DNA from: Bacillus wiedmannii | GTDB lineage: Bacteria > Bacillota > Bacilli > Bacillales > Bacillaceae_G | Length of the DNA stretch: 64,000 nucleotides | Assembly (NCBI RefSeq): GCF_001583695.1 | Contig: NZ_LOBC01000039.1 | Location: 1-64,000, forward strand | Reading direction: 5' to 3' | Shown here: in pieces, positions 54,749-64,000 of the stretch | Layout of the letters: every line of letters begins with the position of its first letter | Position numbering within the stretch: position 1 is the stretch's first letter | Translations under genes and position numbers: made by a program | Notes under the pieces: generated by a model | Told to the model about the DNA's origin: nothing | What the model saw: the letters and a program-made list of their open reading frames with translations, nothing else | Database searches by the model: none

Positions 54749-55579
54749 CTATATTCTCGGCTGACAAATCGGGCAGTAATGCGTTCCTCTTCCGCCGACA
54801 ACTGTTTTTTCTAATATCGTACCGCAAGTAACACACGGTTCTCCTTTTTTTCCGTATACATTTAGAAGTTCTTGGAATGAGCCAATTTGCCCTTGCGAAT
54901 TCATATACGTTCGAATTGTACTTCCGCCTCGCTTCACTGCTTCACCTAACGTTGTAACAGTCGCCTCGTAAATTCGTTCAATTTCTTCTGCTGTTAAAGA
55001 CGAAGCTTCTCGTTCCGGATGAATTTGAGAACGGAATAAAACTTCATCTACATATATATTTCCAAGCCCTACTAAAAGACGCTGGTCTAATAATACGACT
55101 TTTATTTTACGATTGGTCTTTTGCAATCTTTCTTGTAAATACTGCGGTGTCAATTCAGCATCAAACGGCTCCGGACCTAAGTCAGCAAGAGGCATTTGAT
55201 TCAATTCTTCACCTTTCTTAAAGAGATGCATCGTACCAAACTTTCTCACATCTTTATAATGTAGTTCAGTTCCATCTGTAAATAAGAAACGGACGTGTGT
55301 ATGCTTATCAATTGGCTCGTCCTCTTGATGCAGTAAAAACTTACCTTCCATACGCAAATGTGAAACAATAACATAATTCGTTACATATAAAAGCAAAAAC
55401 TTTCCTCTTCGCTTTATATTTTCAATCTTCTCGCCTCTTAGCATTTCTTTAAAGATTTCTGCATCATCCGGACGTTTTACTATTTTTGGATAGGTAACAA
55501 TGACATCTTCAATTGTTTTTCCTGTCACAAGATTTTCAAGTGTCCGTCTGACGTTTTCAACCTCTGGTAATTCAGGCAT
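54749..55579 (-). CDS. mutM: formamidopyrimidine-DNA glycosylase
   Basis: A 276-residue bifunctional glycosylase/AP lyase that removes 8-oxoguanine. The N-terminal MPELPEVE supplies the catalytic Pro2 and Glu3; Lys of GKFLLL, the H2TH region (GLGNIYVDEVLF) and a C-terminal zinc finger (CVTCGTI...HYCPIC) are intact. 12 nt downstream of polA, as in B. subtilis. Confidence 0.97.
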   Translation of the reverse strand: MPELPEVENVRRTLENLVTGKTIEDVIVTYPKIVKRPDDAEIFKEMLRGEKIENIKRRGKFLLLYVTNYVIVSHLRMEGKFLLHQEDEPIDKHTHVRFLFTDGTELHYKDVRKFGTMHLFKKGEELNQMPLADLGPEPFDAELTPQYLQERLQKTNRKIKVVLLDQRLLVGLGNIYVDEVLFRSQIHPEREASSLTAEEIERIYEATVTTLGEAVKRGGSTIRTYMNSQGQIGSFQELLNVYGKKGEPCVTCGTILEKTVVGGRGTHYCPICQPRI

Positions 55580-55591
55580 TTCATCACTTCC

Positions 55592-58225
55592 TTATTTTGC
55601 GTCGTACCAAGTTGGACCGTAAGAATAATCAACTTTCAACGGAACTGCGAGTTCAATTGCATGCTCCATTACTTCTGGTACAAGCTTCTCTAATTTTTCA
55701 ATTTCTTCTTTTGGCGCTTCAAATATCAATTCATCGTGTACTTGCAGAAGTAGACGCGCCTGTAATCCTTCTTCTTCTAGACGGTCTGCCATAATAATCA
55801 TTGCTTTTTTAATAATATCTGCCGCAGTCCCTTGAATTGGTGTATTCATAGCCGTACGCTCAGCAAAGCTACGTAAATTGAAATTACGACTCGTAATTTC
55901 CGGAATATAACGGCGGCGATTTAATAATGTAGCCACATACCCTTTTTGTTTCGCATCTTTTACGATGTCACTCATGTATTCTTGTACACCAGGGAAACTT
56001 TCTAAATACTTTTCAATAAATTCCGCTGCTGCTTTTCTTGTAATTCCTAAGTTTTGTGAAAGACCGTAATCACTAATACCATATACAATTCCGAAATTGA
56101 CAGCTTTCGCTTGTCGTCTCATATTCGAAGTTACTTCATCTTTTTCAACGCCAAATACATCCATCGCTGTTTTCGTATGAATATCCATATCATGTTGGAA
56201 CGCTTCAACTAGCCCTTTATCATTTGCAATATGAGCTAATACGCGAAGTTCAATTTGTGAATAATCTGCCGCGTACATAATCCATCCTTCTTCTGATGGA
56301 ACAAATGCCTGACGAATCTTTCTTCCTTCTTCTAATCGAATCGGGATATTTTGCAAGTTCGGATCCGTTGAACTTAATCGACCTGTTTGCGTTAATACTT
56401 GATTGAAACGAGTATGGATTTTAGATGAATCTTCATGTACAACTTTTAATAAACCTTCAATATAAGTTGAATTTAGTTTCCCTAATTGACGATAATGTAA
56501 AATGTTTGGAATAATTTCATGGCGATCCATAAGCTTTTCTAGTACATCAGCTGACGTAGAATAACCTGTTTTCGTCTTTTTAATAACTGGTAAGTTTAAG
56601 TTTTCAAACAGAATAACACCAAGCTGCTTCGGTGAATTAATATTAAATTCTGTTCCCGCAAGCTTATAAATTTCCTGTTCCATTTCCTTTAATCTACCTG
56701 CAAGTTCTTCTCCCATATTACGAAGACGCTCCGTATCAACTTTTACACCTTTTACTTCCATATCAGCTAATACACGCGCAAGTGGTAATTCTAACTCTGT
56801 AAACAGTTCATATTGCTCATTCTTTTGTAACTCTTCTACGAATGTTTGCTTTACATCATATAATACGTGCACTTTACGAGCTACATGCTCCGCTACTACT
56901 TCTAGCTCTGGAACAGCACGCTTCGCACCTTTTCCGTAAACTTCTTCATCGGATTTCACAGCATGTGTTTCTTTCATTTTTGCTACAGTACGGAAATCTT
57001 TATCCGTATCAGCCGGGTCAAGTAAATAAGCAGCGATTAATAGATCAAAGTCAATCCCTTGCATATCTATCCCGTTCCATTTAAGTGCAACGATTGCACG
57101 CTTCGCATCAAATGTATGCTTTCTCATTTCTCCATCTGTAAGCCACTCTTTAAAAGCGTCTGACTTAAGAGCAATGTCTGTTTGAATAAAGTAACAGCCA
57201 TTTTCATTTTGAATACCAAAACCTTGAATGTCCGCTCTGTGATAGTTATCTTCTTGTACTTCAACAATAAGCGCACTATCTTGCTGAAGCATTTCTTCTG
57301 TAATTTCTTCCACAATATCAAATGTAATATCATCTAATTCAGCTGGAGTCGTTTCTTCTGGCGTAACACCTAATTTATTTAAAAGGGATGTAAATCCTAA
57401 ATTCTCGAACATTGGAATCACATCACTTGCTTCATACCCTTTATACTCCATATCATCCACATGCACTGTAATCGGTGCATCTGTAATAATAGTTGCAAGA
57501 TCTTTACTCATAAGAGCTTGGTCTTTATTTGCTTCTAGCTTTTCTTTTAATTTCTTCCCGCTTACTTGATCTATATTTTCATACACTGCCTCGACCGTTT
57601 CAAACTGTGTTAACAATTTAATCGCAGTTTTTTCACCAACTCCTGGTACACCTGGAATATTATCTGACTGGTCTCCCATTAAACCTTTCATATCGATAAT
57701 TTGCTTTGGTGATAAGCTATATTTCTCAAATAAAGCTTCTTTCGTATATTCATCCACTTCTGTAATCCCTTTGCGAGGAATACATACGAGTGTATTATCT
57801 GAAACAAGTTGCAGTAAGTCTTTATCTCCTGAAATAACTTTTACATGAAACCCTTGTTCACTCGCTTCTTTCGCTAACGTCCCCATAATGTCATCCGCTT
57901 CATAATTTTCTAATTCATAACGCGGTACGTTGAATGCATCAAGCATCTCACGAATAAACGGGAATTGCTCTGATAATTCAGGTGGAGTCTTTTGACGTCC
58001 TCCTTTATACTCACTATACGTTTTATGACGGAATGTCGTTTTACCCGCATCAAACGCTACTAACATATGCGTTGGTTTTTCTTCCTCTAATATTCTCATT
58101 AACATCATTGTAAAACCGTAAATTGCGTTCGTATGTATACCTTTGTCGTTATTTAAAAGCGGTAGTGCAAAGAAAGCACGATACGCGATATTATTACCAT
58201 CTACTAATACGACCTTTTTTTCCAA
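55592..58225 (-). CDS. polA: DNA polymerase I (no proofreading site)
   Basis: An 877-residue repair polymerase. TTG at 58225 is the start, 8 nt after GGGAGG; the 14-codon upstream extension would include the ribosome site. Domains: 5'-3' exonuclease (1-~290, LVDGNNIAYRAFFALP; GDKDLLQLV), degenerate 3'-5' exonuclease (~300-470), polymerase (~480-877) with motif A DYSQIELRVLAHI, motif B RRQAKAVNFGIVYG and motif C QVHDELIFE. The exonuclease DxE acidic pair is missing (ALIVEVQEDN), as in Bst polymerase. Confidence 0.96.
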   Translation of the reverse strand: MEKKVVLVDGNNIAYRAFFALPLLNNDKGIHTNAIYGFTMMLMRILEEEKPTHMLVAFDAGKTTFRHKTYSEYKGGRQKTPPELSEQFPFIREMLDAFNVPRYELENYEADDIMGTLAKEASEQGFHVKVISGDKDLLQLVSDNTLVCIPRKGITEVDEYTKEALFEKYSLSPKQIIDMKGLMGDQSDNIPGVPGVGEKTAIKLLTQFETVEAVYENIDQVSGKKLKEKLEANKDQALMSKDLATIITDAPITVHVDDMEYKGYEASDVIPMFENLGFTSLLNKLGVTPEETTPAELDDITFDIVEEITEEMLQQDSALIVEVQEDNYHRADIQGFGIQNENGCYFIQTDIALKSDAFKEWLTDGEMRKHTFDAKRAIVALKWNGIDMQGIDFDLLIAAYLLDPADTDKDFRTVAKMKETHAVKSDEEVYGKGAKRAVPELEVVAEHVARKVHVLYDVKQTFVEELQKNEQYELFTELELPLARVLADMEVKGVKVDTERLRNMGEELAGRLKEMEQEIYKLAGTEFNINSPKQLGVILFENLNLPVIKKTKTGYSTSADVLEKLMDRHEIIPNILHYRQLGKLNSTYIEGLLKVVHEDSSKIHTRFNQVLTQTGRLSSTDPNLQNIPIRLEEGRKIRQAFVPSEEGWIMYAADYSQIELRVLAHIANDKGLVEAFQHDMDIHTKTAMDVFGVEKDEVTSNMRRQAKAVNFGIVYGISDYGLSQNLGITRKAAAEFIEKYLESFPGVQEYMSDIVKDAKQKGYVATLLNRRRYIPEITSRNFNLRSFAERTAMNTPIQGTAADIIKKAMIIMADRLEEEGLQARLLLQVHDELIFEAPKEEIEKLEKLVPEVMEHAIELAVPLKVDYSYGPTWYDAK

Positions 58226-58507
58226 ACCAGAAACCTCCCCATACAAATTTGAAATGATTTTTTTCACAGAAAAAACCGTTCTTTTCCTCTCTCTATATTA
58301 ACATGACTAATAGAGAGAAGAAAAATAACGGCTATTTTCTATCATATATACAAACGTTTACTAACATAAAAGGGAAGTGACGAGAACAGCATAACCATTC
58401 TCGTCCAAAATTACTCCTTGGATGAAGGGGTTTTCATGTATTATATTAACAGACCTTTATTAATATTTAATTAAGCCATTGTTAATATATTGTAAACATC
58501 CTTCATC

Positions 58508-60271
58508 CTATTTTTCAGTTGCTGATTTTGGTAAAACAACTGTAAATGTTGTCCCTTCCCCAACTTCACTATCCACTGTAATCGTACCGTGATGTGCCTC
58601 AACTAAATGCTTTACAATCGATAATCCAAGGCCTGTACCACCAGTATTTCTACTTCTCGCTTTATCCACTCGGTAAAAGCGTTCAAAAATACGCGGAATT
58701 TCATCTTTACTAATACCAATTCCGGTATCCGATACTTTTATATAAGCATTATATTTATCTTCTGCTAATTCTACAGAAACAACGCCTCCAGCCGGCGTAT
58801 ATACGATTGCGTTATTCATTAAATTAATAAAGATTTGCTTCAAACGACTTGGATCTCCAATGACCGAGACTCCTTTTAGCGCATTTACTTGTAAAGAAAT
58901 TTCTTTTTCTCCTGCTTTGTTATCAAGCACCATACGAATGTCTTCAAGAAGTCCCTTCATATCAACGGTCCCCATACTCAATTTAAATCCTTGTTGCTCA
59001 ATCTTTGATAAATCTAATAAATCTTCAATTAACCCTTGCATGCGTTCACTTTCTTTTAAAATAATGTGCAAGAAATGTTCGCAGAATTTTTTATTATCCA
59101 TAGCACCGTCCAAGAGCGTTTCTGAAAAACCTTTAATAGAAGTAATCGGTGTCTTTAGTTCATGAGACACATTCGCTAAAAAGTCTTTTCTCATTTGTTC
59201 TAATTTCTTTAGCTCAGTAATGTCATGGAATACAAGGACAATCCCTTTCCATTCATGGTTCGTCCCGATAATCGGCGCTCCATATACTTCAAAATGCTTT
59301 CGCTCAATTCCAAGCGGCAATAACATTTGTTTACGCACTTTCACTTCTGTCATAAAGATTTCTTCCACGAGCTCTATAATTTCTGTATGATGAAACGACT
59401 CATAATATAAACGATCTAAATATTCTTCATCTGTTACGTGGAAAGTCTCCTTATAAGAACGGTTTACAAGGTTTATATAACCGCGGCTATCAATTAAAAT
59501 CATTCCGCTTCCCATATTTTCAATTAACGTATGCAGACGATCTTGTTGCATTTCTTGCTCAAGTGTCATCTCTTGTAAATTACGGGCTAAAATATTAATC
59601 GCTTTACTCAGCATTCCCGTTTCATCCGAATGACTTTCATAAGCGCGTGCTTTATAATTTCCCTTCGCTAATTCGATAGCAACTTTCGTAACAGATTCAA
59701 TCGGCCTAATATATTGCCCTGTAATTTTCATACCTAAAAATACGACTACGAGACAAGCGATAACAAATCCGATAATTAATAATCCCCACGTTTTTTGATG
59801 AACAGATTTCAAAGGCTCAATTGTACTTTTCACCAAAATGTACCCTTGTTTTCCTGCTACATCTTGAACGAATACCGCATGGTAAAATTCATTATTCTGA
59901 TCTGTTTCTTTCGTAATGACTTTGTTTCTTTGTTTTGTTGTTTCAGAAGAAAGTTCTTTAATCATCCCTTGACTAAAAGCAGACTGTTCTCCTCCGCTAT
60001 ATTGAACTTTCTTTTTTTCATCTACAAATGCAATAGAAGCCTGTATTTTTTCTTCTAACTTTTCAAATACATATGGATTTTTTAAAACATCATCAAAACC
60101 CTGTTCTTCTGCTAATACCGCAACATACTCTGTTTCTTTTACCATTCTCTCTTTGGCATGATCTATATAGTAGTTTTCAAACACGGTTTCCAGTAATAAA
60201 CCTAGTCCAACTAAAATAAATACAATAAGAGAAACAAATGTAAAAAGAAGCCTGGAACGAAATTTATTCAT
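58508..60271 (-). CDS. phoR: phosphate-regulon sensor kinase PhoR
   Basis: A 587-residue kinase. Membrane spans at ~7-30 and ~160-182 enclose an extracytoplasmic domain. HAMP (~185-235), PAS (~245-345), HisKA with LANVSHELKTPITSIKGF and HATPase boxes (NLMNNAIVYT, DTGIGI, GTGLGLSI) follow. It phosphorylates PhoP under phosphate shortage, sensing wall-teichoic-acid intermediates in B. subtilis. Overlaps phoP by 8 nt. Confidence 0.93.
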   Translation of the reverse strand: MNKFRSRLLFTFVSLIVFILVGLGLLLETVFENYYIDHAKERMVKETEYVAVLAEEQGFDDVLKNPYVFEKLEEKIQASIAFVDEKKKVQYSGGEQSAFSQGMIKELSSETTKQRNKVITKETDQNNEFYHAVFVQDVAGKQGYILVKSTIEPLKSVHQKTWGLLIIGFVIACLVVVFLGMKITGQYIRPIESVTKVAIELAKGNYKARAYESHSDETGMLSKAINILARNLQEMTLEQEMQQDRLHTLIENMGSGMILIDSRGYINLVNRSYKETFHVTDEEYLDRLYYESFHHTEIIELVEEIFMTEVKVRKQMLLPLGIERKHFEVYGAPIIGTNHEWKGIVLVFHDITELKKLEQMRKDFLANVSHELKTPITSIKGFSETLLDGAMDNKKFCEHFLHIILKESERMQGLIEDLLDLSKIEQQGFKLSMGTVDMKGLLEDIRMVLDNKAGEKEISLQVNALKGVSVIGDPSRLKQIFINLMNNAIVYTPAGGVVSVELAEDKYNAYIKVSDTGIGISKDEIPRIFERFYRVDKARSRNTGGTGLGLSIVKHLVEAHHGTITVDSEVGEGTTFTVVLPKSATEK

Positions 60272-60983
60272 CCCCTTTTGGCTCCTCTAATTTATATCCT
60301 AAACCACGTATCGTTTTAATGTACGTCGGTTTTTTCGTATTTTGTTCAATTTTATCGCGCAAATGGCTAATGTGAACGTCAACAATTCGTGTATCACCAG
60401 CAAAATCATAGTTCCATACAGCACTTAATAATTGATCACGTGTCAACACGCGACTTTTATTTTTCGCAAGATAAACAAGTAGTTCAAATTCTTTTGGTGT
60501 TAATTCAAGCTTTCTTCCTTGGAAATAAGCCTCATAAAATTCCGGCAAAATTTTAAGTTCAGCAAGTGTGATGCTCTCTTCATCTGACGCTTCTTTCACT
60601 TGCTCTTCTTGTTGTAATTTCGTGCGGCGCAAAATCGCCTTCACACGCGCAACAACTTCCCTTGGGCTAAATGGCTTCGTCATATAATCATCTGCCCCAA
60701 GTTCAAGACCTAGCACCTTATCAAATTCATCATCTTTTGCTGTTAACATTAAAATCGGCGTCATAACGCGCTGCAATCGTAATTCTTTACACACTTCCAT
60801 ACCATCCATTTTTGGAAGCATTAAATCTAATATAATTAAATCTGGGCGTTCTGTTGTCGCTTTTTGAAGCGCCATTTCTCCATCCATCGCTGTTATCACT
60901 TCAAACCCAGCTTGTTGTAGATTAAATTCAATTAAAGTTAAGATAAACTCCTCATCATCAACTACTAAAATACGATTGTTCAT
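60264..60983 (-). CDS. phoP: phosphate-regulon response regulator PhoP
   Basis: A 239-residue OmpR-family regulator. Receiver domain with Asp53 (LIILDLMLP), Lys of MTKPFSP, and a winged-helix domain (ELTPKEFELLVYL; VDVHISHLRDKIE; IRGLGYKLEEP). Paired with PhoR, immediately upstream of polA as in B. subtilis. Confidence 0.93.
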   Translation of the reverse strand: MNNRILVVDDEEFILTLIEFNLQQAGFEVITAMDGEMALQKATTERPDLIILDLMLPKMDGMEVCKELRLQRVMTPILMLTAKDDEFDKVLGLELGADDYMTKPFSPREVVARVKAILRRTKLQQEEQVKEASDEESITLAELKILPEFYEAYFQGRKLELTPKEFELLVYLAKNKSRVLTRDQLLSAVWNYDFAGDTRIVDVHISHLRDKIEQNTKKPTYIKTIRGLGYKLEEPKGDE

Positions 60984-61137
60984 TCTTTTCCTCCAAGTTA
61001 TAGACTTGAAACCTTCTTCATCCTAGTATTTTCCCCGTTATTCTCATCATACTAGAAAACAAGGTACCTCTCAATATAATTGTCTATACATGGAGCTCGT
61101 TTCTACTAATGCTTCGAAAATAAAAGCAATTAAAACT

Positions 61138-61377
61138 TCATTCTCTCTCCGCTATCCAAATTCGGTAGATAAACCTACCTTTTTCAAAGTATTTTTCCGT
61201 ATGAACCATAAATCCCCTCTCCTGCGCTAGGAAAAACGAAAGAGCATACGCTATTTTATAGTCCAGTGTTTCATATCCATCAAATAGTCTTCCATACATT
61301 TCATTCGCGACCCCCTCTGCCCACACTTCAGCTTCTCTTATCGTTTCAAAAATAATGTCTTCTCTCTTCCACTTCAC
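61138..61377 (-). CDS. hypothetical 79-residue protein
   Basis: GTG at 61377 (MKWKREDIIFETIREAEVWA) lies 10 nt after AAAGGGG. A longer TTG-initiated frame would swallow that site. Soluble alpha/beta composition with aromatic-rich end (YFEKGRFIYRIWIAERE). No family recognised. Confidence 0.65.
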   Translation of the reverse strand: MKWKREDIIFETIREAEVWAEGVANEMYGRLFDGYETLDYKIAYALSFFLAQERGFMVHTEKYFEKGRFIYRIWIAERE

Positions 61378-61465
61378 CTTAAAAACACCCCTTTCATTGA
61401 CTTCAATTACCAATAAATATATTATTAATTTAAATATATAAATAAATACGATTCAGGAGGCTATT

Positions 61466-61597
61466 ATGCGAGTATTACTACCTATTTTAACTTTAGTAGT
61501 AACATGTTTCCTTACTTTTAACGTACCAAGCTGGGATACGATTAAAACAGGTTGCTCAGAATTTGCCGAAGGGTTTAAAGAAGGATTTTTCAACTAA
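61466..61597 (+). CDS. 43-residue membrane or secreted peptide
   Basis: ATG at 61466 is 5 nt after CAGGAGG. Residues 1-18 are hydrophobic (MRVLLPILTLVVTCFLTF) and the rest is polar: NVPSWDTIKTGCSEFAEGFK and a GFFN end. It is flanked by a strong terminator. It could be a membrane-tethered or secreted micropeptide; no family recognised. Confidence 0.65.
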   Translation: MRVLLPILTLVVTCFLTFNVPSWDTIKTGCSEFAEGFKEGFFN

Positions 61598-61640
61598 AAA
61601 TAGCGCTAGCCCCTTATAGTAAGGTATGCTAGCGCTATTC
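61597..61640. terminator. bidirectional terminator
   Basis: Twelve-bp stem AATAGCGCTAGC / GCTAGCGCTATT with an inner CCTTA-TAG-TAAGG hairpin, between convergent genes. Confidence 0.85.
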
Positions 61641-61653
61641 ATATTTTCATGCT

Positions 61654-62127
61654 TTAAAAATTATCTAATGCTTTTTCCATAATAGAAACTGATTTAAAAG
61701 GCGGCGTTACTGTTAAAGAACCCTTTACAACCGTTTCTCCTTTTTCATCATGAGCAGATACAAGCATATCAATTGTATGTTCCTCCTCAGAAACAGCCAC
61801 AACTTCAAAGTGGATTTGTAACGTTTCATAATGGTGAACATGCTTCACGAACGTAAGGTCCTTCCTAGTAATATGACTACCTGGACCTGGTAAATATTTC
61901 GTAACTGCCGTTGTAATCATTCCCGTTAGCATAATGCTTGGTACAATCGGCTTTTCATACGGAGTTTGGGATGCGTAATCATGCTGAATATATAATGGAT
62001 TGGCATCATTCGTTAACCCTAAGTACAATAACAAATCTTTATCCTCAATTTTTTCAGTGATAGATAATTTCTCTCCTACTGTAATTTCATCCATTCTACG
62101 ACCAATTTGAACTTTTTTCTTTAACAT
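61654..62127 (-). CDS. MaoC-like hotdog-fold dehydratase
   Basis: A 157-residue protein. It shows the MaoC/(R)-hydratase elements: DANPLYIQHDYASQTPYEKP (catalytic Asp with a His a few residues on) and PSIMLTGMI, then LPGPGSHI. These enzymes hydrate enoyl-CoA thioesters in fatty-acid or PHA metabolism. Monocistronic, convergent with the small 61466 gene. The substrate is unknown. Confidence 0.85.
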   Translation of the reverse strand: MLKKKVQIGRRMDEITVGEKLSITEKIEDKDLLLYLGLTNDANPLYIQHDYASQTPYEKPIVPSIMLTGMITTAVTKYLPGPGSHITRKDLTFVKHVHHYETLQIHFEVVAVSEEEHTIDMLVSAHDEKGETVVKGSLTVTPPFKSVSIMEKALDNF

Positions 62128-62298
62128 GTTACAACCCCCTCCGATTTTTTCACCTTATTATCCTACTAATAGCGATACCTGATCCGAAATTTACTATGAT
62201 GAGGGCAATGTATAGTATAAATCTATAGTTTCATTATAGGATACACCAAATGATAGCGTTTTCATATTATTTCAAAAAAACATTTGAATAAATAGTAG

Positions 62299-62326
62299 AA
62301 AAAGATTCGGGGCCCCGAATCTTTTT
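62299..62326 (-). terminator. terminator of icd-mdh
   Basis: Perfect palindrome AAAAAGATTCGGGG / CCCCGAATCTTTTT just after mdh. Confidence 0.9.
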
Positions 62327-62343
62327 CCGCTTATATTTAATTA

Positions 62344-63282
62344 TTAAACAAGAACCTTCATAACATTACGTACAGATTCTACAGAGCGATCTAACGCTTC
62401 TCTTTCATCTGCAAGAAGTTCTAACTCAATAATTTTTTCAATTCCGTTACCACCTAGAATTACTGGTACCCCTAAGTAAAGGTCGCTATAACCATATTCA
62501 CCTTCAAGGTACGCAATAGCTGGTAATACACGGCGTTGATCTTTTAAGATTGCTTCTGTCATTTCAACTAAAGAAGCAGCTGGTGCGTAATATGCACTAC
62601 CGTTTCCTAATAAGCCTACAATCTCGCCGCCACCTTTACGGGTACGTTCTACGATTGCTTCTAAACGCTCTTTCGGAATTAACGTTTCTAACGGAATGCC
62701 ACCTGCATAAGAATAACGTACAAGAGGTACCATATCGTCACCGTGTCCACCAAGAACAAATCCTGTAATGTCTTTCACAGAAAGATTTAATTCTTGTGCA
62801 ATAAATGTACGGAAACGAGCTGTATCTAATACGCCCGATTGACCGATAACACGCTCTTTCGGGAATCCTGCTTCTTTAAATACAGAATATGTCATTGCAT
62901 CAACTGGATTTGTTAATACAACAATAATCGCATTTGGTGAATGTTTTGCAATGTCGCGCGTAATACTTTTCATAATTTTAGAGTTTGTTGCTACTAAGTC
63001 ATCACGGCTCATACCAGGCTTACGTGCAATACCTGCTGTAATAACGACAACGTCAGAATCAGCAGTATCTGCGTAATCAGATGTTCCAATAATGTTAGCA
63101 TCAAAACCTTGTACTGGGCTCGCTTCTAACATATCTAACGCTTTCCCTTTTGTTGGATTTTCCAGTTGTGGAATGTCCACTAATACAACATCTGCAAGTT
63201 CTTTTTGTGCTAATAAGAATGCTGTTGTTGCTCCTGTAAATCCTGCACCGATGACTGAAACTTTCTTGCGTTTGATTGTCAT
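62344..63282 (-). CDS. mdh: malate dehydrogenase
   Basis: A 312-residue NAD-dependent TCA enzyme, LDH-like type. Dinucleotide motif [12 protein letters not shown], Arg-containing loop [13 protein letters not shown], catalytic Asp/His ([18 protein letters not shown]). 19 nt after icd, the usual citZ-icd-mdh order. Confidence 0.96.
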   Translation of the reverse strand: MTIKRKKVSVIGAGFTGATTAFLLAQKELADVVLVDIPQLENPTKGKALDMLEASPVQGFDANIIGTSDYADTADSDVVVITAGIARKPGMSRDDLVATNSKIMKSITRDIAKHSPNAIIVVLTNPVDAMTYSVFKEAGFPKERVIGQSGVLDTARFRTFIAQELNLSVKDITGFVLGGHGDDMVPLVRYSYAGGIPLETLIPKERLEAIVERTRKGGGEIVGLLGNGSAYYAPAASLVEMTEAILKDQRRVLPAIAYLEGEYGYSDLYLGVPVILGGNGIEKIIELELLADEREALDRSVESVRNVMKVLV

Positions 63283-63301
63283 AATTTACCCCCCGCTTTA
63301 A

Positions 63302-64000
63302 TTATGCATTTTTGATTATCGCTACATCCATGTTTTTAATAAGTTCATTAGCGAACTCAGAACATTTCACTTCTGTTGCACCTTCCATTAAGCGTGCGAA
63401 ATCATAAGTTACTACTTTTGAAGCAATTGTTTTCTCAACTGAATCAGTTACTAATTTCGCAGCTTCGTTCCATCCTAAGTGCTCTAATAATAATACACCA
63501 GAAAGAAGAACCGAAGATGGGTTTACTTTGTCTAAACCTGCATATTTTGGAGCTGTACCATGTGTAGCTTCAAAGATAGCATGTCCAGTCACATAGTTAA
63601 TGTTTGCACCAGGTGCAATACCAATTCCACCTACTTGTGCAGCAAGTGCATCAGAGATGTAGTCTCCGTTTAAGTTCATTGTTGCAACAACATCGAACTC
63701 ACGTGGACGAGTTAAAATCTGTTGTAAGAAGATGTCTGCAATAGAATCTTTTACGATGATTTTCCCAGCCACTTCAGCGTCTGCCATCGCTTTATTCGCT
63801 GCATCTTTACCATCTTTCTCAACGATACGGTCATATTCAGCCCAAGTAAATACTTTATCGCCGAATTCTTGTTCCGCTACTTCGTAACCCCAGTTTTTGA
63901 AAGCACCTTCTGTAAATTTCATAATGTTTCCTTTATGAACTAATGTAACAGAAGAACGTTTTTCGTTAATTGCATATTGAATTGCAGCACGAACAAGACG
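63302..64000 (-). CDS. icd: isocitrate dehydrogenase (NADP), C-terminal part
   Basis: The frame is open to the right edge, so the N-terminus is outside the window; 232 residues are present, beginning [15 protein letters not shown]. The metal- and isocitrate-binding stretches [29 protein letters not shown] and [13 protein letters not shown] are intact. An internal ATG at 63922 ([14 protein letters not shown]) is not the gene start. It converts isocitrate to 2-oxoglutarate and heads the visible part of the icd-mdh unit. Confidence 0.96.
   Translation of the reverse strand, partial: RLVRAAIQYAINEKRSSVTLVHKGNIMKFTEGAFKNWGYEVAEQEFGDKVFTWAEYDRIVEKDGKDAANKAMADAEVAGKIIVKDSIADIFLQQILTRPREFDVVATMNLNGDYISDALAAQVGGIGIAPGANINYVTGHAIFEATHGTAPKYAGLDKVNPSSVLLSGVLLLEHLGWNEAAKLVTDSVEKTIASKVVTYDFARLMEGATEVKCSEFANELIKNMDVAIIKNA

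Noticed and set aside
1..64000. Integrated mobile element or genomic island
   Set aside because: No transposase, integrase, tRNA junction or flanking long repeats; gene order is mostly the Bacillus core order.

Overview
The window is chromosomal DNA of a low-GC Firmicute, almost certainly a member of the Bacillus cereus group (B. cereus / B. anthracis / B. thuringiensis). The evidence is a BclA-like collagen exosporium gene at the left edge, a complete Isd haem-uptake locus with NEAT haemophores and sortase B, a small acid-soluble spore protein gene (sspI), and long runs of gene order shared with B. subtilis (mutS2-polX-cvpA-zapA-rnhC; pheST-ysgA-sspI; ysdC-rplT-rpmI-infC; thrS-ytxC-dnaI-dnaB-nrdR-speD-gapB-coaE-ytaF-mutM-polA-phoR-phoP; mdh-icd). 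No tRNA, rRNA, CRISPR array, insertion sequence or prophage was seen.

Layout. 1-9000: exosporium gene edge, a DinB-like protein, a membrane-anchored YfjL-like protein, a bacitracin-type ABC export operon (ATPase, 53-residue membrane peptide, permease, DUF4097 protein, permease) next to its likely two-component regulator, then ywbE and an rRNA methyltransferase. 9000-17300: the isd region. isdG faces the operon isdC-isdX1-isdX2-isdE-isdF-ATPase-srtB, and Fur boxes lie at both ends. IsdC and IsdX proteins take haem from outside, the ABC system imports it, IsdG opens the ring, and SrtB anchors IsdC. 17500-33700: brnQ under a T-box, a pseudouridine synthase, the DNA repair/division block, asnS and pheST each under a T-box, and an rRNA methyltransferase. 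33700-42900: sspI, an HD protein, a CPBP protease, a sigma / membrane-regulator pair, a TetR-controlled EmrAB-like drug exporter, an M42 peptidase and a dUTPase. 43200-64000: translation and replication core (rplT-rpmI-infC under an L20-type leader, thrS under a T-box, dnaI, dnaB, nrdR), polyamine and gluconeogenic genes (speD, gapB), CoA synthesis, base-excision repair, polA, phoPR, and TCA genes mdh and icd (icd cut by the window edge).

Most genes are housekeeping. The most interesting material is regulatory: (1) a roughly 150-nt structured speD leader with its own promoter and a perfect 7-bp anti-Shine-Dalgarno element; (2) a brnQ T-box that is near-identical to the thrS T-box and reads the threonine codon ACC, suggesting this BrnQ is controlled by, and may carry, threonine; (3) three 11-bp-phased repeats at the -35 of the ABC export operon; (4) several unannotated small proteins, some translationally coupled to their neighbours. 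Starts were reassigned where a Shine-Dalgarno sequence decides them, including an AUU start for infC and UUG starts for polA, nrdR, zapA, srtB, isdE and isdX2.
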